This document shows, in pieces, positions 28,199 to 35,543 of a stretch of DNA of 44,674 nt. The stretch is from NCBI RefSeq assembly GCF_005893125.1, contig NZ_VCJS01000103.1, positions 1-44,674 on the forward strand, written 5' to 3'. How positions within the stretch are numbered: position 1 is the first letter of the stretch; every line of letters begins with the position of its first letter. Source of the stretch: Nonomuraea basaltis (GTDB lineage Bacteria; Actinomycetota; Actinomycetes; Streptosporangiales; Streptosporangiaceae). The notes beneath the pieces are model-generated. The model did not search any database. It saw nothing but the letters and a program-made list of their open reading frames with translations, and had not been told where the DNA came from. A program made the position numbers and the translations under genes.

Positions 28199-29128
28199 TC
28201 AGGGCACGAGCACGAGACGGCCGCGGACGCCGCCCGCCGCCAGCCTGGCGTGGGCATCGGCCGCCTTCTCCAGCGGATACGTGTCCGCCACCCGCAACGT
28301 CAGCCGCCCCGCCTCCACCAGCCGCACCACCTCATCGAGCTGAGCGGCGTCGGCGCGGAAGAACACGGTCGCGACGTCGATGCCCCTCAAGCCGGCCGGC
28401 GCCACTCCGGCCGTGAGCACCACGAACGCCCCGGCGTCCCGCACCGCGTCGAGCGCGGCCAGGCCCAGCACGGCCGCGTCCACGGCGGCGTCCACACCCC
28501 CGGGCACGCGGGCCCGTACCGCGTTGGCGAGGTCCTCGCCACGCGCCACGAACCACTCGGCCCCCAACCCTCGTACGAACTCCTCGTCCCCGGATCCCGC
28601 GGCGGCCACCACCCGGGCGCCGCGCAGTACGGCCAGCTCCACCAGGTAGCCCCCGACGGCCCCGGCCGCCCCCGTCACCAGCAGTGTCCGGCCGGGCCCT
28701 GCTCCCGCCCGGTCCAGCGCCTGCCAGGCGGTCAGCGCATTGAGCGGGATCGTCGCCGCGGCCACTGCGGTGACCTCGCGCGGCGCCCGCGCAACCGCCC
28801 CCGCGTCGAGCACCACGTACTCGGCCTGCGCCTTCACCGGCAGCTCCAGGCGCGCGGCGAGCCCGATCACCTCCTCGCCCACCCGGAAGCCTGCCCCGGC
28901 GCCCACCTGGTCCACGGTCCCCGCGACGTCGAAGCCGAGACCGTACGAGTCCAGCCGCCGCGCCACGCCGTAGTCGGCGAGCGCCCCGGCCGCCACGGCG
29001 AGGTCGAACGGATTCACCCCGGCCGCGGCCACCTTGATCCGCACCTGCCCCGGTCCTGCTTGCGGTACCGGCACCTCCACCAGCCGTGGGGCACCGGAAC
29101 CGCCGATGAGTGCACGCATGTTCGTCAT
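28199..29128 (-). CDS. NADPH:quinone oxidoreductase-like MDR protein
   Basis: 309 residues of the zinc-free medium-chain dehydrogenase/reductase family (QOR type): AAAGVNPFDLAVAAG, GFDVAGTVDQVG, and the NADPH loop GAAGAVGGYLVELA. Enzymes of this kind reduce quinones or reactive carbonyls. It diverges from an HxlR regulator across a nested palindrome, the same design as qorR-qor2 of Corynebacterium, so induction by quinone or thiol stress is likely. Start at ATG 29128 (MTNMRAL); ATG 29119 is the alternative. Confidence 0.88.
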   Translation of the reverse strand: MTNMRALIGGSGAPRLVEVPVPQAGPGQVRIKVAAAGVNPFDLAVAAGALADYGVARRLDSYGLGFDVAGTVDQVGAGAGFRVGEEVIGLAARLELPVKAQAEYVVLDAGAVARAPREVTAVAAATIPLNALTAWQALDRAGAGPGRTLLVTGAAGAVGGYLVELAVLRGARVVAAAGSGDEEFVRGLGAEWFVARGEDLANAVRARVPGGVDAAVDAAVLGLAALDAVRDAGAFVVLTAGVAPAGLRGIDVATVFFRADAAQLDEVVRLVEAGRLTLRVADTYPLEKAADAHARLAAGGVRGRLVLVP

Positions 29129-29145
29129 GCCTGAGACCCTAGGAA

Positions 29146-29190
29146 GAGTTACTCTCTTCTGGTAAGTAGGCACCCAGAAGTGCGTAACTC
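29146..29190. promoter_or_regulatory. Nested double palindrome: HxlR operator
   Basis: Outer arms GAGTTAC (29146-29152) and GTAACTC (29184-29190); inner arms CTTCTGG (29156-29162) and CCAGAAG (29174-29180). Both pairs are exact and share one centre at 29168, midway between the two divergent start codons. Likely binding site of the adjacent HxlR protein controlling both genes. Confidence 0.75.
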
Positions 29191-29208
29191 ACCCGGAGGA
29201 GAGAACGG

Positions 29209-29610
29209 ATGGCCACGAAGACGGCTGCGGAGCGGCGCGACGAGGCCAGGCAGGCCTTCGACGCGTACTTCTCACAGTGCCCCTCCAGGAAGCTGCTCGA
29301 CCGCCTCAGCGACAAGTGGGTCACGCTGGTGCTCACCGCGCTGCAGGCAGGGCCGCGCCGCTACAGTGACCTGGCCAGGCGCATCGCCGGCGTGAGCCAG
29401 AAGATGCTCACCCAGACCCTGCGTGGCATGGAACGCGACGGCCTCGTCTCGCGCACGCTCACACCCTCGGTGCCGGTACGGGTGGACTACGAGCTCACCC
29501 CGCTGGGCGAGAGCCTGATGCCCCTGGTGGCCGCGATCAAGAGCTGGGCCGAGGCGCACATCGAGGATGTCGAGGCGGCCAGGGAGCGCTACGACGCCGT
29601 CAGCCCCTGA
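29209..29610 (+). CDS. HxlR (DUF24) family transcriptional regulator
   Basis: 133-residue winged-helix protein: KLLDRLSDKWVTLVLTAL, then the recognition region RYSDLARRIAGVSQKMLTQTLRGMERDGLVSR and wing. Cys24 in SQCPSRKLL is at the position of the redox-sensing Cys of YodB, CatR and QorR, the best studied members, which lose DNA binding when this Cys reacts with quinones or diamide. GGAGGAGA precedes ATG 29209. It is expected to repress itself and the divergent quinone oxidoreductase. Confidence 0.9.
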   Translation: MATKTAAERRDEARQAFDAYFSQCPSRKLLDRLSDKWVTLVLTALQAGPRRYSDLARRIAGVSQKMLTQTLRGMERDGLVSRTLTPSVPVRVDYELTPLGESLMPLVAAIKSWAEAHIEDVEAARERYDAVSP

Positions 29611-29639
29611 GCCGTGCCGGAGGCGGCCCGCCCGGGTTT

Positions 29640-29981
29640 CCGATGTCAGCGCGTCTGTAAGCATCGGGTCAAGGCCGCGCGCGAGCGTCTCACGCCAACC
29701 CCGCAAGCCTTCGTGGTCCTCAGGCGACACCCCGAGCGGCTCGGTGATGACCATCACCGGCGGCGGGCAGGCGCCGCAGGGAACCAGATCCGCCTCCTCC
29801 GGCGGCCCGCCGATCAGCTCGGCGATGATCGCCCCGACGCCTCGTGGGCGGTGGCGACGAGCAGCCCGGCGCGGGTGTGGAAGATCGCGCCCTGCGCGCT
29901 CATCTCGCGGTGGCGGGCGTATGGTTCCCGCAGAAAATCCGGATGGTCTGGATCAGACCCGAGAACGTCGGCCAGGCCCAT
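29640..29981 (-). pseudogene. Cytochrome P450 relic
   Basis: From ATG 29981 the minus strand reads a P450 N-terminus (DPDHPDFLREPYARHREM, GLLVATAHEA) that runs into a stop after a frame change near 29835. In another frame it resumes as IIAELIGGPPEEADLVP and VMVITEPLGVSPEDHEGLRGW, ending GLDPMLTD, the section before the I helix. About 70 residues between the two parts and everything after, including the ExxR and heme loop, are gone. The 3' side stops at the hxlR end, so the hxlR pair may have replaced the rest. Confidence 0.8.
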
Positions 29982-30115
29982 GATCGCGCGACGGGTGCGC
30001 CGGACGGATCAAATGCGATCGCTCATCACGCGCCACGGAGTCCGGACATATGGCGAGTACGTCACCTTAAAAGGATCATGTCAATAGTGCCGGTCAAGAG
30101 CCACGATTGTCGCGC

Positions 30116-30145
30116 TTGACGACCTTTCCAGGATGCGTTTACCGT
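30116..30145 (+). promoter_or_regulatory. Promoter for the small HTH gene
   Basis: TTGACG (30116-30121), 18-base spacer, TACCGT (30140-30145): a good housekeeping-type promoter about 65 bases before the start at 30211. Confidence 0.6.
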
Positions 30146-30210
30146 CTGCGAGACGAGCGGCTTTGGCCCGTTGCAAGGTCCGAGTTCTGCTGTTGGGGGG
30201 AGGGCTCCCG

Positions 30211-30423
30211 ATGGATGTGCTCACTGAAGGTGTTGAGCTGAGCCATGCGGATTTGGCGTTGCTGGCGGAGCTGGCCAAGGGAGTCACGGTTGATCGGGTG
30301 GGGAGACGTCTGGATATCAGCGGACGCACGGTACGCCGGAGGTTGCGCGGCATCTGCGACCGCATCGGCGTGGCCACGGCCATCGAGGCCGTGGCCTGGG
30401 CGGCCCGCCGCCAGCTGATCTAG
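30211..30423 (+). CDS. 70-residue LuxR-type helix-turn-helix protein
   Basis: The whole protein is one HTH domain: LSHADLALLAELAKGVTVDRVGRRLDISGRTVRRRLRGICDRIGVATAIEAVAWAARR follows the four-helix GerE/LuxR C-terminal pattern, with the GRTVRRRLR recognition helix. There is no receiver or ligand domain, so it resembles stand-alone GerE-type regulators. ATG 30211 has a G-rich site (GGGGGGAG) 8 nt upstream. Its TAG stop is part of a CTAG shared with the TAG of the convergent NlpC/P60 gene. Confidence 0.78.
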   Translation: MDVLTEGVELSHADLALLAELAKGVTVDRVGRRLDISGRTVRRRLRGICDRIGVATAIEAVAWAARRQLI

Positions 30424-31460
30424 TCGGCGATGCGCACCGCGCCGGCGAAAGGCCGTCTCTCGATCGATGCGACGTGTACGACATCACCCGTCTGCGGGGC
30501 GTGCACCATCATGCCACCGCCCAGATAGATGCCGACGTGGTGCAGGTCGCTGTAGAAGAACACCAGGTCGCCGGGGCGTAGCTCCGATTTGGAGACGTGC
30601 CGGCCCGCGGTCCACTGGGAGCCGGTGTAGTGCGGCAGCGAGATGCCCACCCGCTGGTAAGCCGCCATCACCAGGCCCGAGCAGTCGTAGGAACCCGGGC
30701 CCTCGGCGCCCCAGACGTACGGCTTGAGCTGCTGCGTGAGCGCCCACCTCGTGGCCTGGGCCGCCTTGCCGTTGCCGGGAATCGGCAGGTTTATGCGCAC
30801 GCGGGCGCCGGATCGGCCGGCCTCGCCCATGGCCCGCCTGAACAGGTTGCTCTCGGTCTTGCTCACCAGCTTGGTGATCTTGTCGCGCTTCGAGTCGAGC
30901 TCCGAGACGACCTTCTGGAGCTCCTCCATGCGTGTCTTGGCGCCGGCCCTGGCGCGGGCGGCGGCGTCCATGGCCGTGGCGACCTGGTTGACCAGCTCGC
31001 CCTGCTGCTGCTCGATCACGTATGTGGTCGCGGCGCGGTCGAGGAACTTCTCCGGGTCCTCGGAGGAGGTGAACGCCAGCATCCTGCTCAGGCCGCCCGT
31101 GATGTAGGCGTTCTGGGCGAGCAGGGCGGCCTTGGCCCGTTTGGCGGCGAGATCGGCCTCGCTGTTCGCCAGCGTCTTCTGGGCGGCGTCGGCGGCCTTC
31201 TGAGCGGTCTTGTACTTCTCCCGCTGGCCGTTGTACTGCTCCGTCAGCGTCTCGATCTCGATGTGCAGCTTCTCGACCTGTTCCGAGAGCTCCTTGAGCG
31301 AGGGATTCGGGTCCGCGGACGCCGGGCCGACGGGGATGGCGAACAGGAGCGCGGCGACTGTGATTACTGCCACACCGAGACGGCGTGGGCGCCGGGCCCG
31401 TTCCGGAGGGCGGGCATGCGTGCCCGCCGACTTTCCCCCACGGTTGAGCGTGCGCTTCAC
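30420..31460 (-). CDS. Secreted NlpC/P60 family cell-wall hydrolase (c-di-AMP regulated)
   Basis: 346 residues: basic N-terminus and signal peptide (about 1-49, cut at ASA-DP), coiled coil (about 52-235), then the NlpC/P60 domain with Cys260 (YDCSGL), His308 (HHVGIY) and His320 (HAPQTG). Same architecture as the protein at 250-1359, with a clearly related catalytic domain. GTG 31460 is preferred because GAGGAG lies 7 nt upstream. A c-di-AMP riboswitch fills the leader, the arrangement known for cell-wall hydrolases and rpf genes of Streptomyces. Confidence 0.93.
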   Translation of the reverse strand: MKRTLNRGGKSAGTHARPPERARRPRRLGVAVITVAALLFAIPVGPASADPNPSLKELSEQVEKLHIEIETLTEQYNGQREKYKTAQKAADAAQKTLANSEADLAAKRAKAALLAQNAYITGGLSRMLAFTSSEDPEKFLDRAATTYVIEQQQGELVNQVATAMDAAARARAGAKTRMEELQKVVSELDSKRDKITKLVSKTESNLFRRAMGEAGRSGARVRINLPIPGNGKAAQATRWALTQQLKPYVWGAEGPGSYDCSGLVMAAYQRVGISLPHYTGSQWTAGRHVSKSELRPGDLVFFYSDLHHVGIYLGGGMMVHAPQTGDVVHVASIERRPFAGAVRIAD

Positions 31461-31479
31461 CAACCAGCTCCTCTCATCG

Positions 31480-31640
31480 ACGCCTACCGGGTTAGCTGAC
31501 GGGTTCGGGCCGGAGCAGCCCTACCGAAAGACTCGGATTCACCCCAGTGATGGCGTGCGGAGGTCGCCACCGGCGGGTCCCCGGCTCCCCTTGCGGGAAT
31601 TTGGCGTGTTCCCCGGCGCGTGACACGCGGGGAACGTTGT
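31480..31640 (-). promoter_or_regulatory. Cyclic di-AMP (ydaO-yuaA) riboswitch
   Basis: The minus strand contains the conserved core blocks ACTGGGGTGAATCCGAGTC, then CGGTAGGGCTGCTCC, then CGAACCCGTCAGCTAACCCG and GGTAGGCG, about 20 bases before the GAGGAG site of the hydrolase gene. These are hallmarks of the actinobacterial ydaO class. The 3' edge is clear; the 5' edge (near 31640, where GTTCCCCGCGTGTCACGCGCCGGGGAAC forms a hairpin) is approximate. In Streptomyces the ligand lowers expression of such genes. Confidence 0.9.
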
Positions 31641-31893
31641 CGCTGGACACTAATGCACTACGGGTTCGTGCTCAACCAGAACTGCTCGATCTGTAGAGGT
31701 TTCACAACCGAAGGGTCACAAGGTGATCTCGTGATCACATGCACAGAACGGGCCTTATGTCCTTTTTGTCCTTGGTTCTGCCGAGCGAAGGAAGGCGACC
31801 GTCCTGTGCTCACATGACCGCGAGATGTCACAGGATGGGGCCAGACGTGGGAGTTAAGGCTGAGCCGTAATGACATCTGTACTCTGGAGAGCC

Positions 31894-32451
31894 ATGGAGC
31901 AGGTGGCCGAACTGACAGTGCCCGAGACCGCGGTGGTGGTCCGGCGTGCCCGCACGCCCGACGTGCGGACGGTCAGGCGCCTGGTGGACACCTACGCGGG
32001 CGCGGGTCCCCGGCTCCTGGAGAAGACCACGGTGACGCTGTACGAGGACGTACAGGAGTTCTGGGTGGCCGAGCTGGGCGGGCGGATCGTCGGCTGCGGC
32101 GCCCTCCACGTCTTGTGGGAGGACCTCGCCGAGGTCCGCACGGTGGCGGTCGATCCGGAGTGCCGGGGCATGGGCATCGGCCATCGGATCGTCTCGGCTC
32201 TCATACAGCAGGCGAAGGATCTGGGTCTGCGGCGTGTATTCTGTCTGACTTTTGAGGTCGACTTCTTCGCGAGGCACGGCTTCCGCCCGATCCAGGGCAC
32301 GCCGGTCTCGCCTGAGGTCTACGCCGAACTGCTGGCCTCGTACGACGAGGGTGTCGCGGAGTTTCTCGATCTGGAGCACGTGAAGCCGAACACCCTGGGC
32401 AACACCCGCATGCTGCTCCATCTGACATCGGGTGACGCGGACCTTGACTAG
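31894..32451 (+). CDS. argA: N-acetylglutamate synthase-like GNAT acetyltransferase
   Basis: 185-residue single GNAT domain like the short ArgA (Rv2747 type) of actinobacteria: RRARTPDVRTVRRLVDTYA, acetyl-CoA loop ECRGMGIGHRIV, and FEVDFFARHGFRPI with the PVSPEVYAELLASYDEG tail typical of that group. It would acetylate glutamate to open arginine synthesis. No arg genes adjoin. ATG 31894 is preferred to ATG 31870 because TACTCT ends 8 bases before it, suggesting a leaderless start; GGAGA at 31886 could also help. Confidence 0.82.
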   Translation: MEQVAELTVPETAVVVRRARTPDVRTVRRLVDTYAGAGPRLLEKTTVTLYEDVQEFWVAELGGRIVGCGALHVLWEDLAEVRTVAVDPECRGMGIGHRIVSALIQQAKDLGLRRVFCLTFEVDFFARHGFRPIQGTPVSPEVYAELLASYDEGVAEFLDLEHVKPNTLGNTRMLLHLTSGDADLD

Positions 32452-32549
32452 CTGGAAAGGTGATTGTTGATACCTATGTCGATACGTTGGGCAGCACAGG
32501 GCATGTGTCCTGACACGTGCCACATGCGCACTCGAAGCGAGGTGACACG

Positions 32550-34016
32550 GTGAGCACCGGACAGCCGCCGTACCCACAGGACGATTCCGGCGAGAATTCC
32601 GCGCCCGGAAACCCCCAGTACGGGCAGCAGAACGCGGGCCGCCACCCCGGCGAGCCCGACCCCGACGTGACTGTGGTCGGCTACCGGGCGGACGACGCCT
32701 ATGGGCAGCAGCCCCAGTACGGGCAGCAGGGCTATGGCCAGCAGCCGCAGTACGGGCAGCAGCCCCAGCATGGCCAGCAACCCCAGCAACCCCAATACGG
32801 CCAGCAACCCCAATACGGGCAGCAGCAGCCGCAGCAGGGCTACGGCCAGCAGCCGCAGTATGGTCAGCAGCCGCAGTCCCAGCCGGACTACGGTCAGCAG
32901 CCCGGCTACGGTCAGCAGCCGCAGTCCCAGCCGGACTACGGCCAGCAGTACGGCGCGCAGCAGCAGGGCTACGGCCAGCAGGCCCAGCCCCAGCCCGGCT
33001 ACGGCCAGCAGCCCTCCTCCGGGCAGTACGGTCAGCAGCAGGACTATGGGCAGCAGCCGCAGTCCCAGCCGGGCTACGGTCAGCAGCCCAGCTACGGTCA
33101 GCAGCCGCAGTCCCAGGGCGACTATGGCCAGCAGGGCTATGGCCAGCAGCCGCAATCTCAGCCGGGCTACAGCCAGCAACCGCAGTACGGCCAGCAGCCG
33201 CAGTCCCAGGCGGACTACGGTCAGCAACCGCAGTACGGCCAGCAGCCGCAGTCCCAGCCGGACTACGGTCAGCAGCCGGGTTACGGCCAGCAGCCGCAGT
33301 CCCAGCCGGACTACGGCCAGCAGTTCGGCGCGCAGCAGCAGGGCTACGGCCAGCAGGCCCAGTCCCAGCCCGGCTACGCCCAGCCCCAGTACGGCCAGCA
33401 GCAGTACGGCGACCAGCAGTACGGCCAGGGCCAGGCGTACGGGCAGCCACAGCAGCCCGCCTACGGCCAGCCCGGCTACGGGCAGCCGGTCGGCATGCAG
33501 CCGCCGGGCGCACCGGCGCCGCTGGCGGAGTGGTGGCAGCGGCTGGTGGCGAGGCTCATCGATGGGGTCATCCTCTTCATCGTGAACGTGGTGATCGGCC
33601 TGATCCTTGGCATCTTCCTGGTCGCCAGCTACTCCTCGACCAGCGGTGCGACCAGCGGAGCCTTCTCGTCCACGATCGTGGGCATCCTGACGACCATCAT
33701 CGTGGTGGCGCTCTGGGTGGCCTATGAGTTCTTCCTCACCAAGGCGAAGGGCCAGACGGTCGGCAAGATGGTGATGGGGATCAAGGTCGTCCCCGTGGGG
33801 CAGGCCATGTCCCCGGACGGTCTCCCCACTGACATGGCACTCAAGCGCGCGGGCGTGACGTGGGGCGGCTGGGTGTTCAACGTGATCCCGCTCTTGGGCT
33901 GGCTGCTCGCCTACGCTGCGGTCGCGGTGAACGGCGCCTCCCAGCTGTGGGACAAGCCGCTGCAGCAGACCTTCGCGGACAAGTTCGCGAAGACCGTGGT
34001 CGTGAAGATCAAGTAG
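32550..34016 (+). CDS. RDD membrane protein with a long Gln/Tyr/Gly low-complexity N-terminus
   Basis: 488 residues in two parts. Residues 1-about 320 are a cytoplasmic low-complexity region built of YGQQPQ, GYGQQ and SQPDYGQQ units with almost no charged residues. Residues about 325-488 are an RDD domain (WWQRLVARLIDGVILF) with membrane helices near 337-360, 375-397 and 447-466. RDD proteins are thought to be small transporters or scaffold-like membrane proteins. GTG 32550 follows GAGGTGA. The tail composition resembles prion-like regions of FUS/EWS that condense; that comparison is compositional only. A second RDD gene follows. Confidence 0.9.
   Translation: MSTGQPPYPQDDSGENSAPGNPQYGQQNAGRHPGEPDPDVTVVGYRADDAYGQQPQYGQQGYGQQPQYGQQPQHGQQPQQPQYGQQPQYGQQQPQQGYGQQPQYGQQPQSQPDYGQQPGYGQQPQSQPDYGQQYGAQQQGYGQQAQPQPGYGQQPSSGQYGQQQDYGQQPQSQPGYGQQPSYGQQPQSQGDYGQQGYGQQPQSQPGYSQQPQYGQQPQSQADYGQQPQYGQQPQSQPDYGQQPGYGQQPQSQPDYGQQFGAQQQGYGQQAQSQPGYAQPQYGQQQYGDQQYGQGQAYGQPQQPAYGQPGYGQPVGMQPPGAPAPLAEWWQRLVARLIDGVILFIVNVVIGLILGIFLVASYSSTSGATSGAFSSTIVGILTTIIVVALWVAYEFFLTKAKGQTVGKMVMGIKVVPVGQAMSPDGLPTDMALKRAGVTWGGWVFNVIPLLGWLLAYAAVAVNGASQLWDKPLQQTFADKFAKTVVVKIK
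32874..33383 (+). repeat. Internal 135-bp direct repeat in the low-complexity coding region
   Basis: 32874-33008 and 33249-33383 are the same 135-base block with only a handful of differences, offset by 375 bases. Each codes for SQPDYGQQPGYGQQ, SQPDYGQQ, GAQQQGYGQQAQ in order. It marks a recent segmental expansion within an older short-period repeat. Confidence 0.8.
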
Positions 34017-34032
34017 TCTTCGCGTAGCGTAA

Positions 34033-34067
34033 ACAGGGGTCGGCTTCCCGCCGGCCCCTGTGTTTTT
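34033..34067 (+). terminator. Rho-independent terminator after the first RDD gene
   Basis: ACAGGGG pairs with CCCCTGT with an inner GGC/GCC step, followed by GTTTTTG. One of the few hairpins here with a T run. Confidence 0.8.
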
Positions 34068-34140
34068 GTCTGCGGGGCCGTACGAAAATAGGAGAGACCC
34101 GCACTCCCGATCGGGCCCGCCGATGAGCGAGGTGGAGGTT

Positions 34141-34629
34141 ATGGCCGGGACGTCGCCGTGGGCGGACGCACTGCCGGCGGAATGGTGGGAACGCCTCGCC
34201 GCCCGGCTGATTGAGGCGCTGGTCTTCGGGGTCTTCTATTACATTCTGTTCATCGCGCTGTGGGGCATCTTCCGAACTGTCGGGATGTCAGAGGTGTTCG
34301 GCGGGCGGCTGCCCGGCGTGTGCGCCTGGTTCGCGGCCGGACTCGGTTATGCCTGCTACGACTGGTGGGCTCATTCCAGGCGCGGCCGTACCTTCGGCAA
34401 GGCGATCATGCGGATTCGCCTGGCACCGAAGCCGGTTCCGCCGCGGGCCGCACTGAAACGGGCCCTCATCTTTCCGGGACCGCTCATGCTCATGGGCATT
34501 CCGGTCGTCAATCTGGTGGCCGGAATGCTGCTGTTCGGCGTCGGCATGCTCATCCTGATCGACAAGCCGCTGGAGCGCGGCCCGCACGACAGGCTGGCCG
34601 GAACGCGCGTCGTTAAAGATCTTCGCTGA
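34141..34629 (+). CDS. Second RDD family membrane protein
   Basis: 162 residues: WWERLAARLIEALVFGVFYYILFIALWG, then HSRRGRTFGKAIMRIRL and ALKRALIFPGPLMLMGIPVVNLVAG, the RDD pattern with three to four membrane helices and the closing DKPLERGPHDRLAGTRVV. It lacks the long tail of its neighbour. ATG 34141 is chosen because GAGGTGGAGG lies just upstream; ATG 34123 is the alternative. The strong terminator between the two RDD genes says they are transcribed separately. Confidence 0.85.
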   Translation: MAGTSPWADALPAEWWERLAARLIEALVFGVFYYILFIALWGIFRTVGMSEVFGGRLPGVCAWFAAGLGYACYDWWAHSRRGRTFGKAIMRIRLAPKPVPPRAALKRALIFPGPLMLMGIPVVNLVAGMLLFGVGMLILIDKPLERGPHDRLAGTRVVKDLR

Positions 34630-34739
34630 GCCATCCGCGCCTGCGTCGATGCCTTTTCGCAAAATTTCCGCTTGATCCGGTAAGGAGCCTGGAGAGACTG
34701 GCATTAGGCTATGGGGCGTCCGGGTTGCCGGATGTTGGT

Positions 34740-34759
34740 GCCCCTGCGACACGCAGGGC
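34740..34759 (+). terminator. Small hairpin after the second RDD gene
   Basis: GCCC-C-TGCG / CGCAGGGC with a 3-base loop, about 110 bases past the stop. No T run; weak. The rest of 34630-34892 shows no gene. Confidence 0.4.
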
Positions 34760-34892
34760 ATCTGTGTGCCGCTATGGTCGGGTGCGGGCGGTTGCCGCCC
34801 TGCGCGTCATGAGGGCCGCCGCGCTCCTCAAGGTCGCGTTCGCGCGCATATAGCGCCCCCGAAACCCCGCTACGCCGTGGAGGCGAGGACGA

Positions 34893-35030
34893 ATGGAAGC
34901 CCTAACAGACGTATTGTCAGCGCTCATCCCCCCGGTGGTGGTCGGTGGAGCCTTCATCTTTGGCGTAGTGAAGTTGGTCCGAGCCGAGGGCCCAGGACGC
35001 CGTCCTAAGCGCCAGGAGCCCGCCGAGTAG
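34893..35030 (+). CDS. 45-residue single-pass membrane peptide before lsr2
   Basis: ATG 34893 with GGAGGCGAGGAC just upstream opens a frame for MEALTDVLSALIPPVVVGG then AFIFGVVKLVRAEGPGRR and ends at TAG 35028-35030. One hydrophobic segment (about 8-28) and a basic, Pro-containing cytoplasmic tail. Codon third positions are G/C-rich as in its neighbours. No known family comes to mind. It precedes lsr2 by 112 bases and seems to have its own transcription unit. Confidence 0.72.
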   Translation: MEALTDVLSALIPPVVVGGAFIFGVVKLVRAEGPGRRPKRQEPAE

Positions 35031-35071
35031 CCAGAACTGATCGGCCAGTCAGCGAATCCTTGCTGGCTGAA

Positions 35072-35100
35072 TTGTCTCAGCGCCTTACCGGGTATATGTT
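35072..35100 (+). promoter_or_regulatory. lsr2 promoter
   Basis: TTGTCT (35072-35077), 17-base spacer, TATGTT (35095-35100), in a stretch that is AT-rich for this genome; leader of about 35 bases to ATG 35143. AT-rich promoter DNA is what Lsr2 itself prefers, so autoregulation is plausible. Confidence 0.6.
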
Positions 35101-35142
35101 TGGGCAGGCGAATGAAACAATGCCCGCGAAAGGATTGCGTAC

Positions 35143-35475
35143 ATGGCCAAGCAGATCCAGGAGATTCTCATCGATGACCTCGATGGGGGCGAGGCCAATG
35201 AGACGGTCAGCTTCGCTATTGACGGCTCGTCCTATGAGATTGACCTCAGCGACCTTAACGCCAAGAAGCTGAGGGACGCGCTCACGCCTTTCGTGCAGAA
35301 CGCGCGCCGGGCGGGTGCCGTGTCCACGCGTCGTCGTGGTCGCGGCGGTAACCGCGCGATGAGCCGCGAGAAGAGCTCGGAGATCCGCCAGTGGGCCAAG
35401 GCCCACGGGCTCCCGGTCAGCGAGCGCGGCCGCATCGCCTCCACCGTCGTCGAGAAGTACGAGGCGGCTCACTGA
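35143..35475 (+). CDS. lsr2: Nucleoid-associated xenogeneic silencer Lsr2
   Basis: 110-residue H-NS analogue that bridges and silences AT-rich DNA. The N-terminal oligomerisation domain (MAKQIQEILIDDLDGGEANETVSF is split here as residues 1-24, then GSSYEIDLSDLNAKKLRDAL) is followed by a basic linker (STRRRGRGGNRA) and the DNA-binding domain IRQWAKAHGLPVSERGRI, with the AT-hook-like RGR. AAAGGA precedes the start. It sits upstream of clpC as in Mycobacterium and Streptomyces. Confidence 0.97.
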   Translation: MAKQIQEILIDDLDGGEANETVSFAIDGSSYEIDLSDLNAKKLRDALTPFVQNARRAGAVSTRRRGRGGNRAMSREKSSEIRQWAKAHGLPVSERGRIASTVVEKYEAAH

Positions 35476-35492
35476 GAGAGCCATCAATAGAC

Positions 35493-35543
35493 CATGCGCT
35501 TATGCCGTTCGCCTTGGACCCCGGCGACCGCCATAAGCGCATG
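35493..35543. promoter_or_regulatory. 12-bp perfect inverted repeat after lsr2
   Basis: CATGCGCTTATG (35493-35504) and CATAAGCGCATG (35532-35543), 27 bases apart, starting 18 bases after the lsr2 stop. It can form a strong stem; with no T run it may be a bidirectional terminator, an mRNA stabiliser, or a protein site. Confidence 0.6.

Noticed and set aside
29614..30087. 157-codon plus-strand frame after hxlR
   Set aside because: Arg/His-rich translation without family match; the minus strand here carries the P450 relic instead.
32448..33227. Long minus-strand frame of Leu/Arg/Val repeats
   Set aside because: It is the antisense of the Gln/Tyr/Gly repeat region of the RDD gene; no start signal or family likeness.
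32700..33480. CRISPR-like array
   Set aside because: The repeats are in phase with codons, have no unique spacers and encode a low-complexity protein segment.
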